This document shows positions 1-8,092 of a stretch of DNA of 64,000 nucleotides, piece after piece. The stretch covers positions 57,524-121,523 of the forward strand of contig JAQBRE010000007.1 of assembly GCA_028286605.1 (NCBI GenBank), written 5' to 3'. The position numbers and the translations under genes were made by a program. Position 1 is the first letter of the stretch. Each line of letters opens with the position of its first letter. This stretch comes from Parcubacteria group bacterium (GTDB taxonomy: Bacteria; Patescibacteria; Paceibacteria; UBA9973; UBA2103). The notes beneath the pieces were generated by a model. That model was not told the DNA's origin. It was given only the letters and a program-made list of their open reading frames with translations, and did no database searches.

Positions 1-1188
1 GCATCCGCAGGCGCTCCTGCGCCCGTTGCAGCAACCACTCTTTCTGCGAATTCAATCTACACGCAGAGCCTCACTATTAAGGGCAATGCATTCGCGACAT
101 CGTTCGTCGCACCGGCAACGCCGATTACGTTCACGATCGGTTCTACAACGGGCACGCTGCCAAATGAAGTGCTTGCATCAGATGGCAGTGGCGTAGACCT
201 CTATAAGGCAGCGACGTATGCAATCACCGGCGTGCAAGCGCTCCAGGCGCAGACGGGCGTGCTCGCGAGCCGTCTTGATGCGGTCGAACTGCGCGTGACG
301 ATGCTCGAAGCTGAAGCGTCGAGTACGCAAGCAGTAGGCAGCGGCACGCTCTCGCTCGCCGGCTTCGAGGATCTGCTCGGCCAGATCGGCGTTATCGTGA
401 AGGACGGCATCGCGCACTTCACATCGCTCGCCTTCACGAACCTGATATCAGCACCAGCCGCAGACGGTACGTCGGCAGTAGCAACGAGCACGATAGCGAT
501 GGGTGATACGCAGGCAGTAGTGGTAAACAATCTCGCGCATCCGACTTCGGAAATCTTCGTTACCATCACCTCTCCGCTTAATGGAAGCTGGTACATCAGC
601 CAGAAGGGCGAGGGAAGCTTCACGATCAATCTTTCGAGTCCGCAGACCGCAGACGTGACCTTCGACTACTTCATCGTGCAGACGGAAAAGGGGGCAACGC
701 AGGTCGCGAGCGTAGCGAGCGCCCCGGTGCAGACGCCTGCGCAGTATCCTGATCAGACACCAGTTGATCCGAGTGCATCAACGACACCTGCAGCATCTAC
801 GAATGCACCGACCATAACGCTTACCGGCAGTGCCGCAATTGATATCGCGCAGGGTGCTCCATGGACTGACCCGGGTGCAATCGCGCAGGACGCAGCAGGG
901 AAAGATCTTACCGCGCAGATCGCGGTAACAGGCAGCGTTGATACGAATACTGCAGGCCTGTACACGCTTAACTACTCGGTTGTTGATTCTGCCGGAGCGA
1001 GCGCAGGCGTATCACGTATCGTGCATGTTTCGGCACCGGTAGTATCAAGCCCACCTGCTGAAACCGCGCCGCCCGCAGACACCTCTGCTCCGGTGCAGAC
1101 ACCTGCATCTGATCCAGCTACTCCCGCAGCGTCTGCGCCAAGCCCGGTAACAGCTGACGCGGGCGCTACTCCGTCCACAGGCGGCTAA
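1..1188 (+). CDS. secreted surface protein with Ig-like domain, 5' end missing
   Basis: The reading frame is open from the first base, so this is the C-terminal 395 residues of a longer protein cut by the window edge. The visible part has an Ala/Thr/Ser-rich start, a middle section with a short coiled-coil-like stretch (TGVLASRLDAVELRVTMLEA), and a beta-rich region. Near residues 270-350 lies a segment resembling bacterial Ig-like DUF5011 (GAPWTDPGAIAQDAAG ... VDTNTAGLYTLNYSVVDSAG). The last 45 residues are a Pro/Ala/Thr/Ser linker-like tail with no sorting signal or membrane anchor. It is probably an exported envelope or appendage protein; exact function unknown. It ends in TAA, 26 bases before the next gene, another secreted protein. 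Confidence 0.7.
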   Translation, partial: ASAGAPAPVAATTLSANSIYTQSLTIKGNAFATSFVAPATPITFTIGSTTGTLPNEVLASDGSGVDLYKAATYAITGVQALQAQTGVLASRLDAVELRVTMLEAEASSTQAVGSGTLSLAGFEDLLGQIGVIVKDGIAHFTSLAFTNLISAPAADGTSAVATSTIAMGDTQAVVVNNLAHPTSEIFVTITSPLNGSWYISQKGEGSFTINLSSPQTADVTFDYFIVQTEKGATQVASVASAPVQTPAQYPDQTPVDPSASTTPAASTNAPTITLTGSAAIDIAQGAPWTDPGAIAQDAAGKDLTAQIAVTGSVDTNTAGLYTLNYSVVDSAGASAGVSRIVHVSAPVVSSPPAETAPPADTSAPVQTPASDPATPAASAPSPVTADAGATPSTGG

Positions 1189-1214
1189 TACTTATAAGGT
1201 ATATACTTATGCAT

Positions 1215-2303
1215 ATGAAATTCAGTCCTGTTAAAACATTTCTATTTCCACTAGCGATTTTCGTCTTTTCGTTCTCTTTGGCGCCGCACGCATTCGCGAG
1301 CCAGATATTCCTTACGGCTAATCCGGGTACGGGTAACCAAACGTTTACAGTTCCTGCAGACTACAGAGCGGCAGGTTCAACCATTCAATGTATTGGTTCT
1401 GGGGGTACTGGTGGCACGAGCACAGCAAACACCACGAGTGCAGGAGGCGGTAGTGGCGGTGCATATGCAAAGATATTCAATCTGTCACTCACTCCTGGCG
1501 CGACCGTAACGTATGCTGTTGGTGGCTCTGCAACGACCACCGGCGGCACTATAGCGAACGAAACATACTTCAATGGAACCGCTTCTTCGACGGCTTCGCT
1601 TTCATGCGCATTCGGGAAAGCTGCAGCAGGAGTTAGTGCAGGAACAGCTACTCTGTCTGCCAATTCTAAAGGAACGATTATTTTTAATGGAAATAGTGGC
1701 GGCGCAGGAACAAGCGGGGCGGTAGGCGGTGGCGGTGGCGGTGGCGGTTCTGCAGGCCCCCATGGTCTTGGAAGAGTTGCTCTTATTAGTACCGCTACTC
1801 GCGGAGGTAGCGGCGGTGGCGGTTCGGATGGTTTGCAAGCAACTAACGGCGCTCAACCAGCAACCGGCCAAGGTGGTTCGGGAGGAAACGGCTATTCTGG
1901 TACCTTAGGCGGTGCTGGCGGCTTTGCCACGGGTGCTGCTGCAGCAGGTACAAATGGTGCTGGCGGTGGCGGTGGCCAGGCTTTTACAGGTACGAATGGC
2001 GGTACCGGTGGTGCCGGAGGAAATGATACGGCGTTCGATGCGACACATGGTGCTGGCGGTGGCGGTGGCGGTGGCGGTGATGCAACCATAAGTGATCCTG
2101 GAGGCGCAGGCGGAACGTATGGCGGTGGCGGTGGCGGTGGCGGTAACAGTGCATCTACTAATGGCGTCGGCGGCGTCGGCGGTCAGGGCATTATCGTTAT
2201 TACGTACACGCCCGCTCAAACGTTAACAAACTTAGTATCTTCAATGCTCCATGTGCTTGGCGGGAAAGTGCGTATCATGGGTGGAAAAGTTATCGTCCAG
2301 TAA
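1215..2303 (+). CDS. glycine-rich secreted protein
   Basis: 362 aa. The N-terminus is a signal peptide (MKFSPVKTFLFPLAIFVFSF then an Ala-Ser cleavage region). The mature protein is dominated by Gly runs (GGGGGGG segments separated by Ala/Thr/Ser) from about residue 165 to 330, and ends in a short beta-like tail (GGKVRIMGGKVIVQ). The N-terminal 60-150 region looks like a jelly-roll or beta domain with the phrase QTFTVPADYRAAGSTIQCIG, as seen in glycine-rich surface proteins. Two ATGs are possible (1209 and 1215). I chose 1215 because a TATACT at 1202-1207 ends 7 nt before it, the spacing seen at other leaderless starts here. Function unknown; an extracellular structural or adhesive role is inferred. 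Confidence 0.7.
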   Translation: MKFSPVKTFLFPLAIFVFSFSLAPHAFASQIFLTANPGTGNQTFTVPADYRAAGSTIQCIGSGGTGGTSTANTTSAGGGSGGAYAKIFNLSLTPGATVTYAVGGSATTTGGTIANETYFNGTASSTASLSCAFGKAAAGVSAGTATLSANSKGTIIFNGNSGGAGTSGAVGGGGGGGGSAGPHGLGRVALISTATRGGSGGGGSDGLQATNGAQPATGQGGSGGNGYSGTLGGAGGFATGAAAAGTNGAGGGGGQAFTGTNGGTGGAGGNDTAFDATHGAGGGGGGGGDATISDPGGAGGTYGGGGGGGGNSASTNGVGGVGGQGIIVITYTPAQTLTNLVSSMLHVLGGKVRIMGGKVIVQ

Positions 2304-2315
2304 TATATTTTAAAT

Positions 2316-3329
2316 ATGAAAAAAGTACGTGTTGCTATTAATGGATTCGGCCGCATCGGCCGCGCATTCGTTCGCCAAAGCTTTGATCGTGAGGAAATCG
2401 AATTAGTTGCGGTGAACGATCTCGGTTCGCTCGAGAATCTTGCGTATTTGCTTAAGTACGACACGGTATACAAGCGCGCACCGTTTCCGGTTGAAGCGAA
2501 AGACGGGAAACTCATGATCAATGGGAAGGAGGTTGCATTCTGCTCAGAGAAAGATCCGGCGATGTTGCCATGGAAGGCGCTCGAGGTCGACGTCGTCATC
2601 GAGTCGACCGGCTTCTTCACGGATTATGAAAAGGCGAATGCGCATATTACCGCAGGCGCACGTCGCGTGGTTATTTCTGCGCCGGTGAAAGATGAGAACC
2701 CGCTCGGCGCGACGGTGCTTATGGGTCTTGATGAAAGCAAGTTCGGCAGCGTTGCGATAACAAGTAACGCATCATGCACCACGAACTCCGCGTCACCGGT
2801 GATCGCAATCCTGGACGAAGCCATCGGTATCGAGAAGGCGGTCCTTTCTACGACGCACGCATACACGGCGAGCCAGAGCATCGTTGATGGTCCAGCGAAG
2901 AAAGATATGAAGGAGGGCCGCGCAGCGGCCCAGAACATCGTGCCTACTTCCACCGGCGCTGCCATTGCGGTTACTAAGGCGTACACATCGCTTGAAGGGA
3001 AGTTCGACGGCATCTCGCTCCGCGTTCCTGTTCCTGCAGGTTCAATCGCAGACATCACCTTCATCGCAAAACGCGCAACAACTACGGACGAAGTGAATGA
3101 CATCCTGCGCAAGGCCGCAACGCTTCCGCGCTGGGCTGGCATCTTCAGTGCAACTGACGAAGACCTCGTTTCAAGCGATATCATCGGCGAGCGGTTCGCG
3201 AGCATCGCAGACCTCGGCAGTACGCGCGTCGTAGATGGCAACCTCGTTAAGGTGCTCGCCTGGTATGATAACGAGGCAGGCTACACGCACACGCTCGTAG
3301 AGCACGCTATCAAGGCAGGTAACGCATAG
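2316..3329 (+). CDS. gap: glyceraldehyde-3-phosphate dehydrogenase
   Basis: 337 aa, normal family length. It oxidises and phosphorylates glyceraldehyde 3-phosphate to 1,3-bisphosphoglycerate with NAD(P) in lower glycolysis. Visible hallmarks are the Rossmann motif INGFGRIGR (residues 8-16), the catalytic cysteine motif SNASCTTN (Cys154), the substrate loop HAYTASQSIVDGP, and the C-terminal WYDNEAGYTHTLVEHA. The start has no SD; a TATATT at 2304-2309 ends 6 nt upstream, so the mRNA is probably leaderless. It heads a run of sugar-phosphate genes (rpiB-like, rpe-like, transketolase), with only 4 nt to the next gene, indicating co-transcription. Confidence 0.97.
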   Translation: MKKVRVAINGFGRIGRAFVRQSFDREEIELVAVNDLGSLENLAYLLKYDTVYKRAPFPVEAKDGKLMINGKEVAFCSEKDPAMLPWKALEVDVVIESTGFFTDYEKANAHITAGARRVVISAPVKDENPLGATVLMGLDESKFGSVAITSNASCTTNSASPVIAILDEAIGIEKAVLSTTHAYTASQSIVDGPAKKDMKEGRAAAQNIVPTSTGAAIAVTKAYTSLEGKFDGISLRVPVPAGSIADITFIAKRATTTDEVNDILRKAATLPRWAGIFSATDEDLVSSDIIGERFASIADLGSTRVVDGNLVKVLAWYDNEAGYTHTLVEHAIKAGNA

Positions 3330-3333
3330 CGCT

Positions 3334-3816
3334 ATGAAAATATTCATCGCTGGCGATCATGCAGGATTCCGTTTGAAATCCATGCTGCTTGAGCAGCTTC
3401 CGTTGTTCGGCCATGAACTGGAAGATATGGGTCCGTTCGAGCTCGACCCTGAAGATGATTATCCTGATTTTGTTACGCCGCTCGCGAAAGCGGTAGCAGA
3501 GAATCCTGATTCTTTCGGTATCATCTGCGCACGCAGCGGGCAGGGCGAAGCGATGTGTGCGAACCGGGTGCCGGGCGTACGCGCTGCGGTCTTCTATGGA
3601 AAGATGGTCGTTACGGATGCGCTCACGAGCGAGGGTTCGCATACGGATGACGGTCTCGATTCAGTACGATTGCCTCGTAAGCACAATAACGCGAATGTGC
3701 TTTCCATCGGTGCAGGATTCGTCTCGCACACAGATGCGGAAGAAGCGGTACAGACATTCCTTTCGACAGAATTCTCCGGTGATGCACGACATGTACGCAG
3801 GCTCGCGAAATTCTAG
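3334..3816 (+). CDS. rpiB: RpiB/LacAB-family sugar-phosphate isomerase
   Basis: 160 aa. Family role: interconversion of ribose 5-phosphate and ribulose 5-phosphate in the non-oxidative pentose phosphate pathway. Matches include the N-terminal AGDHAGFRLK, the central GIICARSGQGEAMCANRVPG region that holds the expected catalytic cysteine (normally CGTGxG), and the HNNANVLSIGAG motif typical of RpiB. The Cys-loop differs from the usual CG(T/S)GxG form: an Arg follows CA and a second Cys lies six residues after the SGQG core, so substrate preference could differ. It sits 4 nt after gap and just before an epimerase, which supports the pentose phosphate assignment. Confidence 0.85.
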   Translation: MKIFIAGDHAGFRLKSMLLEQLPLFGHELEDMGPFELDPEDDYPDFVTPLAKAVAENPDSFGIICARSGQGEAMCANRVPGVRAAVFYGKMVVTDALTSEGSHTDDGLDSVRLPRKHNNANVLSIGAGFVSHTDAEEAVQTFLSTEFSGDARHVRRLAKF

Positions 3817-3831
3817 AGTATACTTTTACGC

Positions 3832-4548
3832 ATGGGCGTCATCGTACCTGCCATTCTCCCCACATCACGCAACGACTTAGACGAAAAACTCCTTCGTCTG
3901 CATGGTCTTGTCGACACTGTACAGGTAGATGTCGTAGACGGCCGTTTCGTTACACCAGCATCCTGGCCCTATAAAGATGCGAACGCTGACGTACGGGAAC
4001 CGAGTGGCGACACCTTTCCGTATCTGGGGCAGCTCTCATTCGAAGTGGATCTCATGGTTGAGGAACCAGAGCACGTTATTCGTCACTGGATCGAAGCAGG
4101 AGCAACGCGCATCATCATTCATGCCGAGACGACGCGCATGCTGCCGAAACTCATGAACGATCTCTCGACGACGTACGGCCACGATAAGGATTTCACGCCG
4201 GAACTGCTTTCATTCGGACTTGCTATAAACGTAAGCACGGAACTTTCGCTTATCGAACCCTTCCTGCATCAGTGTGATTTCGTACAGTTCATGGGTATCG
4301 CGAAGATAGGGAAGCAGGGAGAACCGTTTGATAAGAGCGTGCTGCCGAAGATATCGGCGTTCCGTAAGAAATATCCCGCAATGCCGCTGCAAGTGGATGG
4401 CGGCGTCTCGCTTGCCACTGCCCCCGGCCTGCTGCAGGCCGGCGTTACGCGCCTCGTCGTCGGCTCCGACCTCTGGAACGCGCCCGACCTCACCGCAGAA
4501 CTCAAGAAACTTCAAGGACTCGTGCAAACATACGGCCTCTACGCATAG
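3832..4548 (+). CDS. rpe: ribulose-phosphate 3-epimerase-like TIM barrel
   Basis: 238 aa, the usual size for Rpe. It would interconvert ribulose 5-phosphate and xylulose 5-phosphate. Visible elements are the N-terminal PAILP strand, VQVDVVDGRFV (the metal-binding D of the second strand), FEVDLMVEEPEHVI, a His in IIIHAET, and the phosphate-binding ends LQVDGGVS and RLVVGSDLW. The usual VNPGFGGQ loop is replaced by MGIAKIGKQGEPFD, so the assignment is to the family rather than firmly to Rpe. A TATACT at 3819-3824 ends 7 nt before the ATG, giving it its own probable leaderless promoter. Confidence 0.8.
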   Translation: MGVIVPAILPTSRNDLDEKLLRLHGLVDTVQVDVVDGRFVTPASWPYKDANADVREPSGDTFPYLGQLSFEVDLMVEEPEHVIRHWIEAGATRIIIHAETTRMLPKLMNDLSTTYGHDKDFTPELLSFGLAINVSTELSLIEPFLHQCDFVQFMGIAKIGKQGEPFDKSVLPKISAFRKKYPAMPLQVDGGVSLATAPGLLQAGVTRLVVGSDLWNAPDLTAELKKLQGLVQTYGLYA

Positions 4549-4639
4549 TAATCAGCGCAAGCAAGAAAAACTGAAGAAAAGATAAAATATTCCTGAAGAC
4601 CCTGCTAGGTGCTTCGAAGTCGAGTGATATAATGAACGT

Positions 4640-4999
4640 ATGTTGGATCCTGAGCTCAAGCAAGAATTCGCAAAAATTCACACTCGTCTCGATGAAGAGG
4701 TGAAAACAGAATTTGCTAGGGTTCATAAAGAATTCGCAAAAATAAACAACCGTCTTGATACGGAGTTTGCGGAAATCCATAGTGAATTTGTGAATGTGCA
4801 TGGCGAAATAGAAAGCCTTGCAGGGCATATGGCTAATGGGTTTACAGAAATCGATGAGCGCTTTGAACAAGTGGATAATCGCTTCGATAGACTTGAAACT
4901 AAGTTTCAGAATCAGATTGATTCAATTGCAGATCGAAAAGTGGAACGTTCAGAATTTGCACCGATCAAGGCACAAGTACTCAACCTACAAAAACACTAA
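4640..4999 (+). CDS. small coiled-coil protein
   Basis: 119 aa, not recognised. Nearly the whole protein is predicted alpha-helical coiled coil, built from imperfect units of the type EFAKIHxRLDxE and FEQVDNRFDRLETKF, which resemble the repeated Met-Phe-Asp type helices of small phage or membrane-associated coiled coils. There is no membrane segment. A perfect TATAAT at 4628-4633 ends 6 nt before the ATG. The stop codon TAA shares its last base with the ATG of the transketolase N-subunit (TAATG), so the two are translationally coupled. The gene is more AT-rich than its neighbours and may be an insertion into the pentose phosphate operon. Confidence 0.75.
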   Translation: MLDPELKQEFAKIHTRLDEEVKTEFARVHKEFAKINNRLDTEFAEIHSEFVNVHGEIESLAGHMANGFTEIDERFEQVDNRFDRLETKFQNQIDSIADRKVERSEFAPIKAQVLNLQKH

Positions 5000-5883
5000 T
5001 GGCTATCACTGACGCACAGATCAAGATCCTTGAAAAAGACGCGGAGCAGATTCGCGAGACTATTATAGAGATGCTCGTCGCTGCCGGTTCAGGGCATACT
5101 GCTGGACCACTCGACATGGCAGATATTTTTACCGCCTTCTATTTTCATATCCTCAAGCACGACCCAAAGAATCCTGAGTGGGAGGAACGCGATCGTCTCA
5201 TACTTTCGAACGGCCACATCGTTCCGGTGCGCTACGCGACCATGGCTCATGTAGGCTATTTCCCCGTGAAGGAGTGCCTGACACTTCGCAAATTCGGTAC
5301 ACGCCTGCAGGGCCATCCAGAACGTCTGAAGCTTCCCGGTATGGAAACGACATCTGGCCCGCTGGGCGAAGGACTCTCACAAGGCGGCGGCATGGCCTAT
5401 GCGCTCCGCATGGATGGCAAAACTAAGTCTAATGGCGCAAGCGCCGTTGCGCCGCATATATATGTATTGATGGGCGACGGGGAACTGAATGAAGGGAACG
5501 TGTGGGAGGCAGCGATGTGGGTAGCGAAGAACAAGCTTTCGAATATCACTGCAGTCATAGACCGAAACAACATTCAGATCGACGGCCTCACCGAAGACGT
5601 GATGCCGCTGGAGAATCTTCGCGCGAAGTGGGAAGCGTTCGGCTGGCACGTGCTTGAAGTGGATGGGCATAATATTCGTCAGTTCATCGAAGCGGTAGAC
5701 GAAGCGAAGGCGATCGTCGAGAAGCCGACGGTTATCATCGCACACACAATCGCAGGAAAAGGCGTGCCGGATATCGAATACGATTATCATTGGCATGGGA
5801 AACCGCCTACACCAGAAGAAGGAAAGAAATTCCTGAAAGAGCTTCGTTCAATGAAGGGAAAGCTTCCGCACGAATACGCATAA
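4999..5883 (+). CDS. transketolase, N-terminal (thiamine diphosphate) subunit
   Basis: 294 aa, corresponding to the N-terminal half of a full transketolase. The complete enzyme transfers two-carbon units between ketose and aldose phosphates. Visible features are SGHTAGPLDMADIFTAFYF near residues 31-49, GHPE (about 105), GPLGEGLSQGGGMAYA (120-135), and the ThDP/metal motif GDGELNEG (159-166) followed by NNIQIDG (about 190). Split transketolases of this kind are established in many bacteria and archaea. The partner subunit starts 1 nt after the stop, so both halves are made together. Confidence 0.95.
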   Translation: MAITDAQIKILEKDAEQIRETIIEMLVAAGSGHTAGPLDMADIFTAFYFHILKHDPKNPEWEERDRLILSNGHIVPVRYATMAHVGYFPVKECLTLRKFGTRLQGHPERLKLPGMETTSGPLGEGLSQGGGMAYALRMDGKTKSNGASAVAPHIYVLMGDGELNEGNVWEAAMWVAKNKLSNITAVIDRNNIQIDGLTEDVMPLENLRAKWEAFGWHVLEVDGHNIRQFIEAVDEAKAIVEKPTVIIAHTIAGKGVPDIEYDYHWHGKPPTPEEGKKFLKELRSMKGKLPHEYA

Positions 5884-5884
5884 C

Positions 5885-6886
5885 ATGATCAACCCGAACG
5901 CAAAATTAGTCGCTGACGTATTCGCGAAAGATATCGTGATGAAGCCGACCCGTGACGGATTCGGTACAGGCACGATCGAAGCAGGGCATGCAGACGTAAA
6001 CGTCGTCGTGCTCTGCGCGGATCTTTCCGAAAGCACGCGTGCAGAGTGGTTCCAGAAAGAGTTTCCTGATCGCTTCATCGAAGTTGGAATCGGCGAACAG
6101 AATATGGCAGGGCTTGGTGCAGGCTTTGCTGCGGCAGATAAGGTTCCATTCATCGCCTCGTACGCAGCATTCAATCCAGGTCGCAATTACGAGCAGATCC
6201 GCACAACCATCGCCCTCAATGAGCGGCATGTCATCATCTGCGGCATGCATGCAGGAGTTTCTGTGGGGCCAGACGGCGCAACGCACCAGATGCTCGAAGA
6301 CATCGGCCTCATGCGCATGCTTCCGCATATGACGGTTATAAATCCGGGCGATGCAGAAGAAGCACGCAAAGCCGTCGTCGCTGCCGCAAAAGCGAAGACA
6401 CCTATATATATACGGTTCGGCCGTGCGAATGTCGCGACGTTTACGACGCCAGAAACGCCGTTCGTTATCGGTAAGGCACTCACGGTGTGGGAAGGCGAGA
6501 AGCCGAAAGTCGCATTGCTTTCAACCGGCGCGATGACCTATCAGGCACTGCAGGCTGCACGTGCGCTGGCTGCAGACGGAATCGAATCGATCGTATTGCA
6601 TGTCCCGACTATTAAGCCGCTCGATGTCGAAGCAGTCATTGCTGCAGCGAAGCGTACCGGCTGCGTGATCACGATAGAAGAGCATCAAGTAGCGGGTGGT
6701 TTCGGAAGTGCGATTGCGGAGTGCCTCTCAGAACACTATCCCGTTCCGGTAACGCGCATCGGCATACAGGACGTCTTCGGACAATCGGGTACGCCGGAAG
6801 AATTACTGGAGCATTACGGCCTTTCTGCATCGAATATCGTGGAGGTTGCACGTGCGCAGGCGGGCGCGAAGCGCCCGCTCAAGTAG
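5885..6886 (+). CDS. transketolase, C-terminal (pyrimidine-binding) subunit
   Basis: 333 aa, matching the pyrimidine-binding and C-terminal domains of transketolase. The N-terminal part carries LCADLSESTRAEWF and the cofactor-contacting FIEVGIGEQNMAGLGAGFA, where the Glu of GEQN is the conserved residue that activates thiamine diphosphate. FIASYAAFNPGRNYEQIR and HAGVSVGPDGATHQ follow, then the C-terminal domain (VITIEEHQVAGGFGSAIAE). It pairs with the upstream subunit and completes the non-oxidative pentose phosphate set gap-rpiB-rpe-tkt in this cluster. No SD is visible; it is coupled to the upstream subunit by a 1-nt gap. Confidence 0.95.
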   Translation: MINPNAKLVADVFAKDIVMKPTRDGFGTGTIEAGHADVNVVVLCADLSESTRAEWFQKEFPDRFIEVGIGEQNMAGLGAGFAAADKVPFIASYAAFNPGRNYEQIRTTIALNERHVIICGMHAGVSVGPDGATHQMLEDIGLMRMLPHMTVINPGDAEEARKAVVAAAKAKTPIYIRFGRANVATFTTPETPFVIGKALTVWEGEKPKVALLSTGAMTYQALQAARALAADGIESIVLHVPTIKPLDVEAVIAAAKRTGCVITIEEHQVAGGFGSAIAECLSEHYPVPVTRIGIQDVFGQSGTPEELLEHYGLSASNIVEVARAQAGAKRPLK

Positions 6887-6901
6887 GGCTATACTTTATA
6901 T

Positions 6902-7048
6902 ATGAAAATCCGCCGCGTCGACAGTATCTTCGGAGCTATTTTTATACTCATCGCTGGCGGCGCAGCGACATGGTTCATCGTGCATACGATAAACAATATT
7001 CCTCCGGTCTATCTTTCAGATCAGAACCTGCAGGCAGATGGCCTTTAA
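6902..7048 (+). CDS. 48-aa single-pass membrane peptide
   Basis: A short frame of 48 codons that starts MKIRRVDSIFG and then has a hydrophobic segment (residues 10-31), followed by a polar tail ending in QADGL and TAA. A TATACT at 6890-6895 ends 6 nt before the ATG, exactly the arrangement of other starts here, which is the main argument that it is real. The stop codon abuts, without a gap, the stop of the convergent kinase gene on the minus strand. Not recognised; probably a small membrane protein. Confidence 0.55.
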   Translation: MKIRRVDSIFGAIFILIAGGAATWFIVHTINNIPPVYLSDQNLQADGL

Positions 7049-8044
7049 TTAGAGGTCGCGTACCACGTACGAGCTCGGTGCCTTGTTCAGGAACTCAAGC
7101 AGTTCATTGCGCGTAAGGAGACCGGTCTGCGCGCCCACTTGCTGTACGACGCTCATAGAATTTATAGGGCCCCACAGCAATGCTTTCTCCAGCGGCTCGC
7201 CAAGCGCGAGCGCTGATGCGACCGTTGACGTGAAGGCATCGCCTGCGCCGGTGCGTTCGTAGGGGCCGCGCGTGTCGGGATACATCGGTACATACATCAT
7301 GCGTGAGCCGTCGAAGGCATAGGCACCCTTTGTGCCGTCCGTTATCACAACTATCTTGGGACCGAGCTTAGCGAGGCCAACGAGCAAGCCGCGGATATCA
7401 TCCAGGCGGTCTATTCCAAGAATACGTCCGGCTTCTTCCTTATTGCAGCTGAAGAAATTAGTTCGCGCATACAGCGATGCGAGTGACTTCGTGCCGAGCG
7501 ACATCTGGAACGTTCCTGGATTGAATGCGAGCTGTATTTCGGGATGCGCCTCGAGCATCTTCGCGAGCTCAAGATGATAGGGCAGCGTGTGGTCGGCAAG
7601 GGAAGAGAGGTAGACCCACTTCGGCACATTCGGAAGTTCAGGAATCGTATACGAAAACTCCTCATGCTTCACCAAGATCGTGCGTTCGCTCTCGTACCAC
7701 AGCACGTAGTGATGGTTGGTTTTCTTCCCAGGCTCCGTAACCATATACGAGGTATCGATTTTCTCCTGCGTAAGACGTTCCATGCACTGCGCACCTTCGC
7801 TGTCTTCGCCAACATAGGCGCGCAGCGCCGAATTGAGTCCCAAGCGCGCGGCCGAGACGGCCGCATTCGCTGCATTTCCTACAGCCGGCATGAATACCGC
7901 ATAGTCGTACGGAATCTTATCGCCCCAGCTCATGCAGATCTGGCATTTGCTCGCGCCCTTGTCGCAATGCACTTCGGCTTCCTTCAGTCGGATGAACGGT
8001 TCGCACACGATGTCGCCGATGGCGAGGAAGTCGAGTTGATTCAT
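7049..8044 (-). CDS. PfkB/ribokinase-family carbohydrate kinase
   Basis: 331 aa. The family phosphorylates sugars or nucleosides with ATP. Seen in the sequence are an N-terminal AIGDIVCEPFI strand, the substrate-binding GNAANAAVSAARLG, and the C-terminal PfkB signature RTGAGDAFTSTVASALALG with the catalytic Asp of GAGD. Between residues 25 and 50 is an insert rich in Cys (VHCDKGASKCQICMSWGDK) that is not part of the usual fold and could bind a metal. The substrate cannot be told from sequence; the neighbourhood (transketolase, aldolase) suggests a sugar phosphate or pentose. The promoter is leaderless: TATACT (minus strand, 8051-8056) ends 6 nt before ATG. Confidence 0.85.
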   Translation of the reverse strand: MNQLDFLAIGDIVCEPFIRLKEAEVHCDKGASKCQICMSWGDKIPYDYAVFMPAVGNAANAAVSAARLGLNSALRAYVGEDSEGAQCMERLTQEKIDTSYMVTEPGKKTNHHYVLWYESERTILVKHEEFSYTIPELPNVPKWVYLSSLADHTLPYHLELAKMLEAHPEIQLAFNPGTFQMSLGTKSLASLYARTNFFSCNKEEAGRILGIDRLDDIRGLLVGLAKLGPKIVVITDGTKGAYAFDGSRMMYVPMYPDTRGPYERTGAGDAFTSTVASALALGEPLEKALLWGPINSMSVVQQVGAQTGLLTRNELLEFLNKAPSSYVVRDL

Positions 8045-8050
8045 GATGAA

Positions 8051-8084
8051 AGTATAGCAAGCGCATGCAGGGGTACGCTATACT
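8051..8084. promoter_or_regulatory. divergent leaderless promoters, PfkB kinase / aldolase
   Basis: Two TATACT hexamers face outwards: on the minus strand at 8051-8056, 6 nt from the kinase ATG, and on the plus strand at 8079-8084, 8 nt from the aldolase ATG. There is no room for a ribosome-binding site on either side. Confidence 0.7.
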
Positions 8085-8092
8085 GAACGCAC

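Noticed and set aside
3557..3880. 107-aa frame overlapping the rpiB-like gene
   Set aside because: It is a shifted frame within the isomerase with Arg/Ser-rich composition and no start signal.
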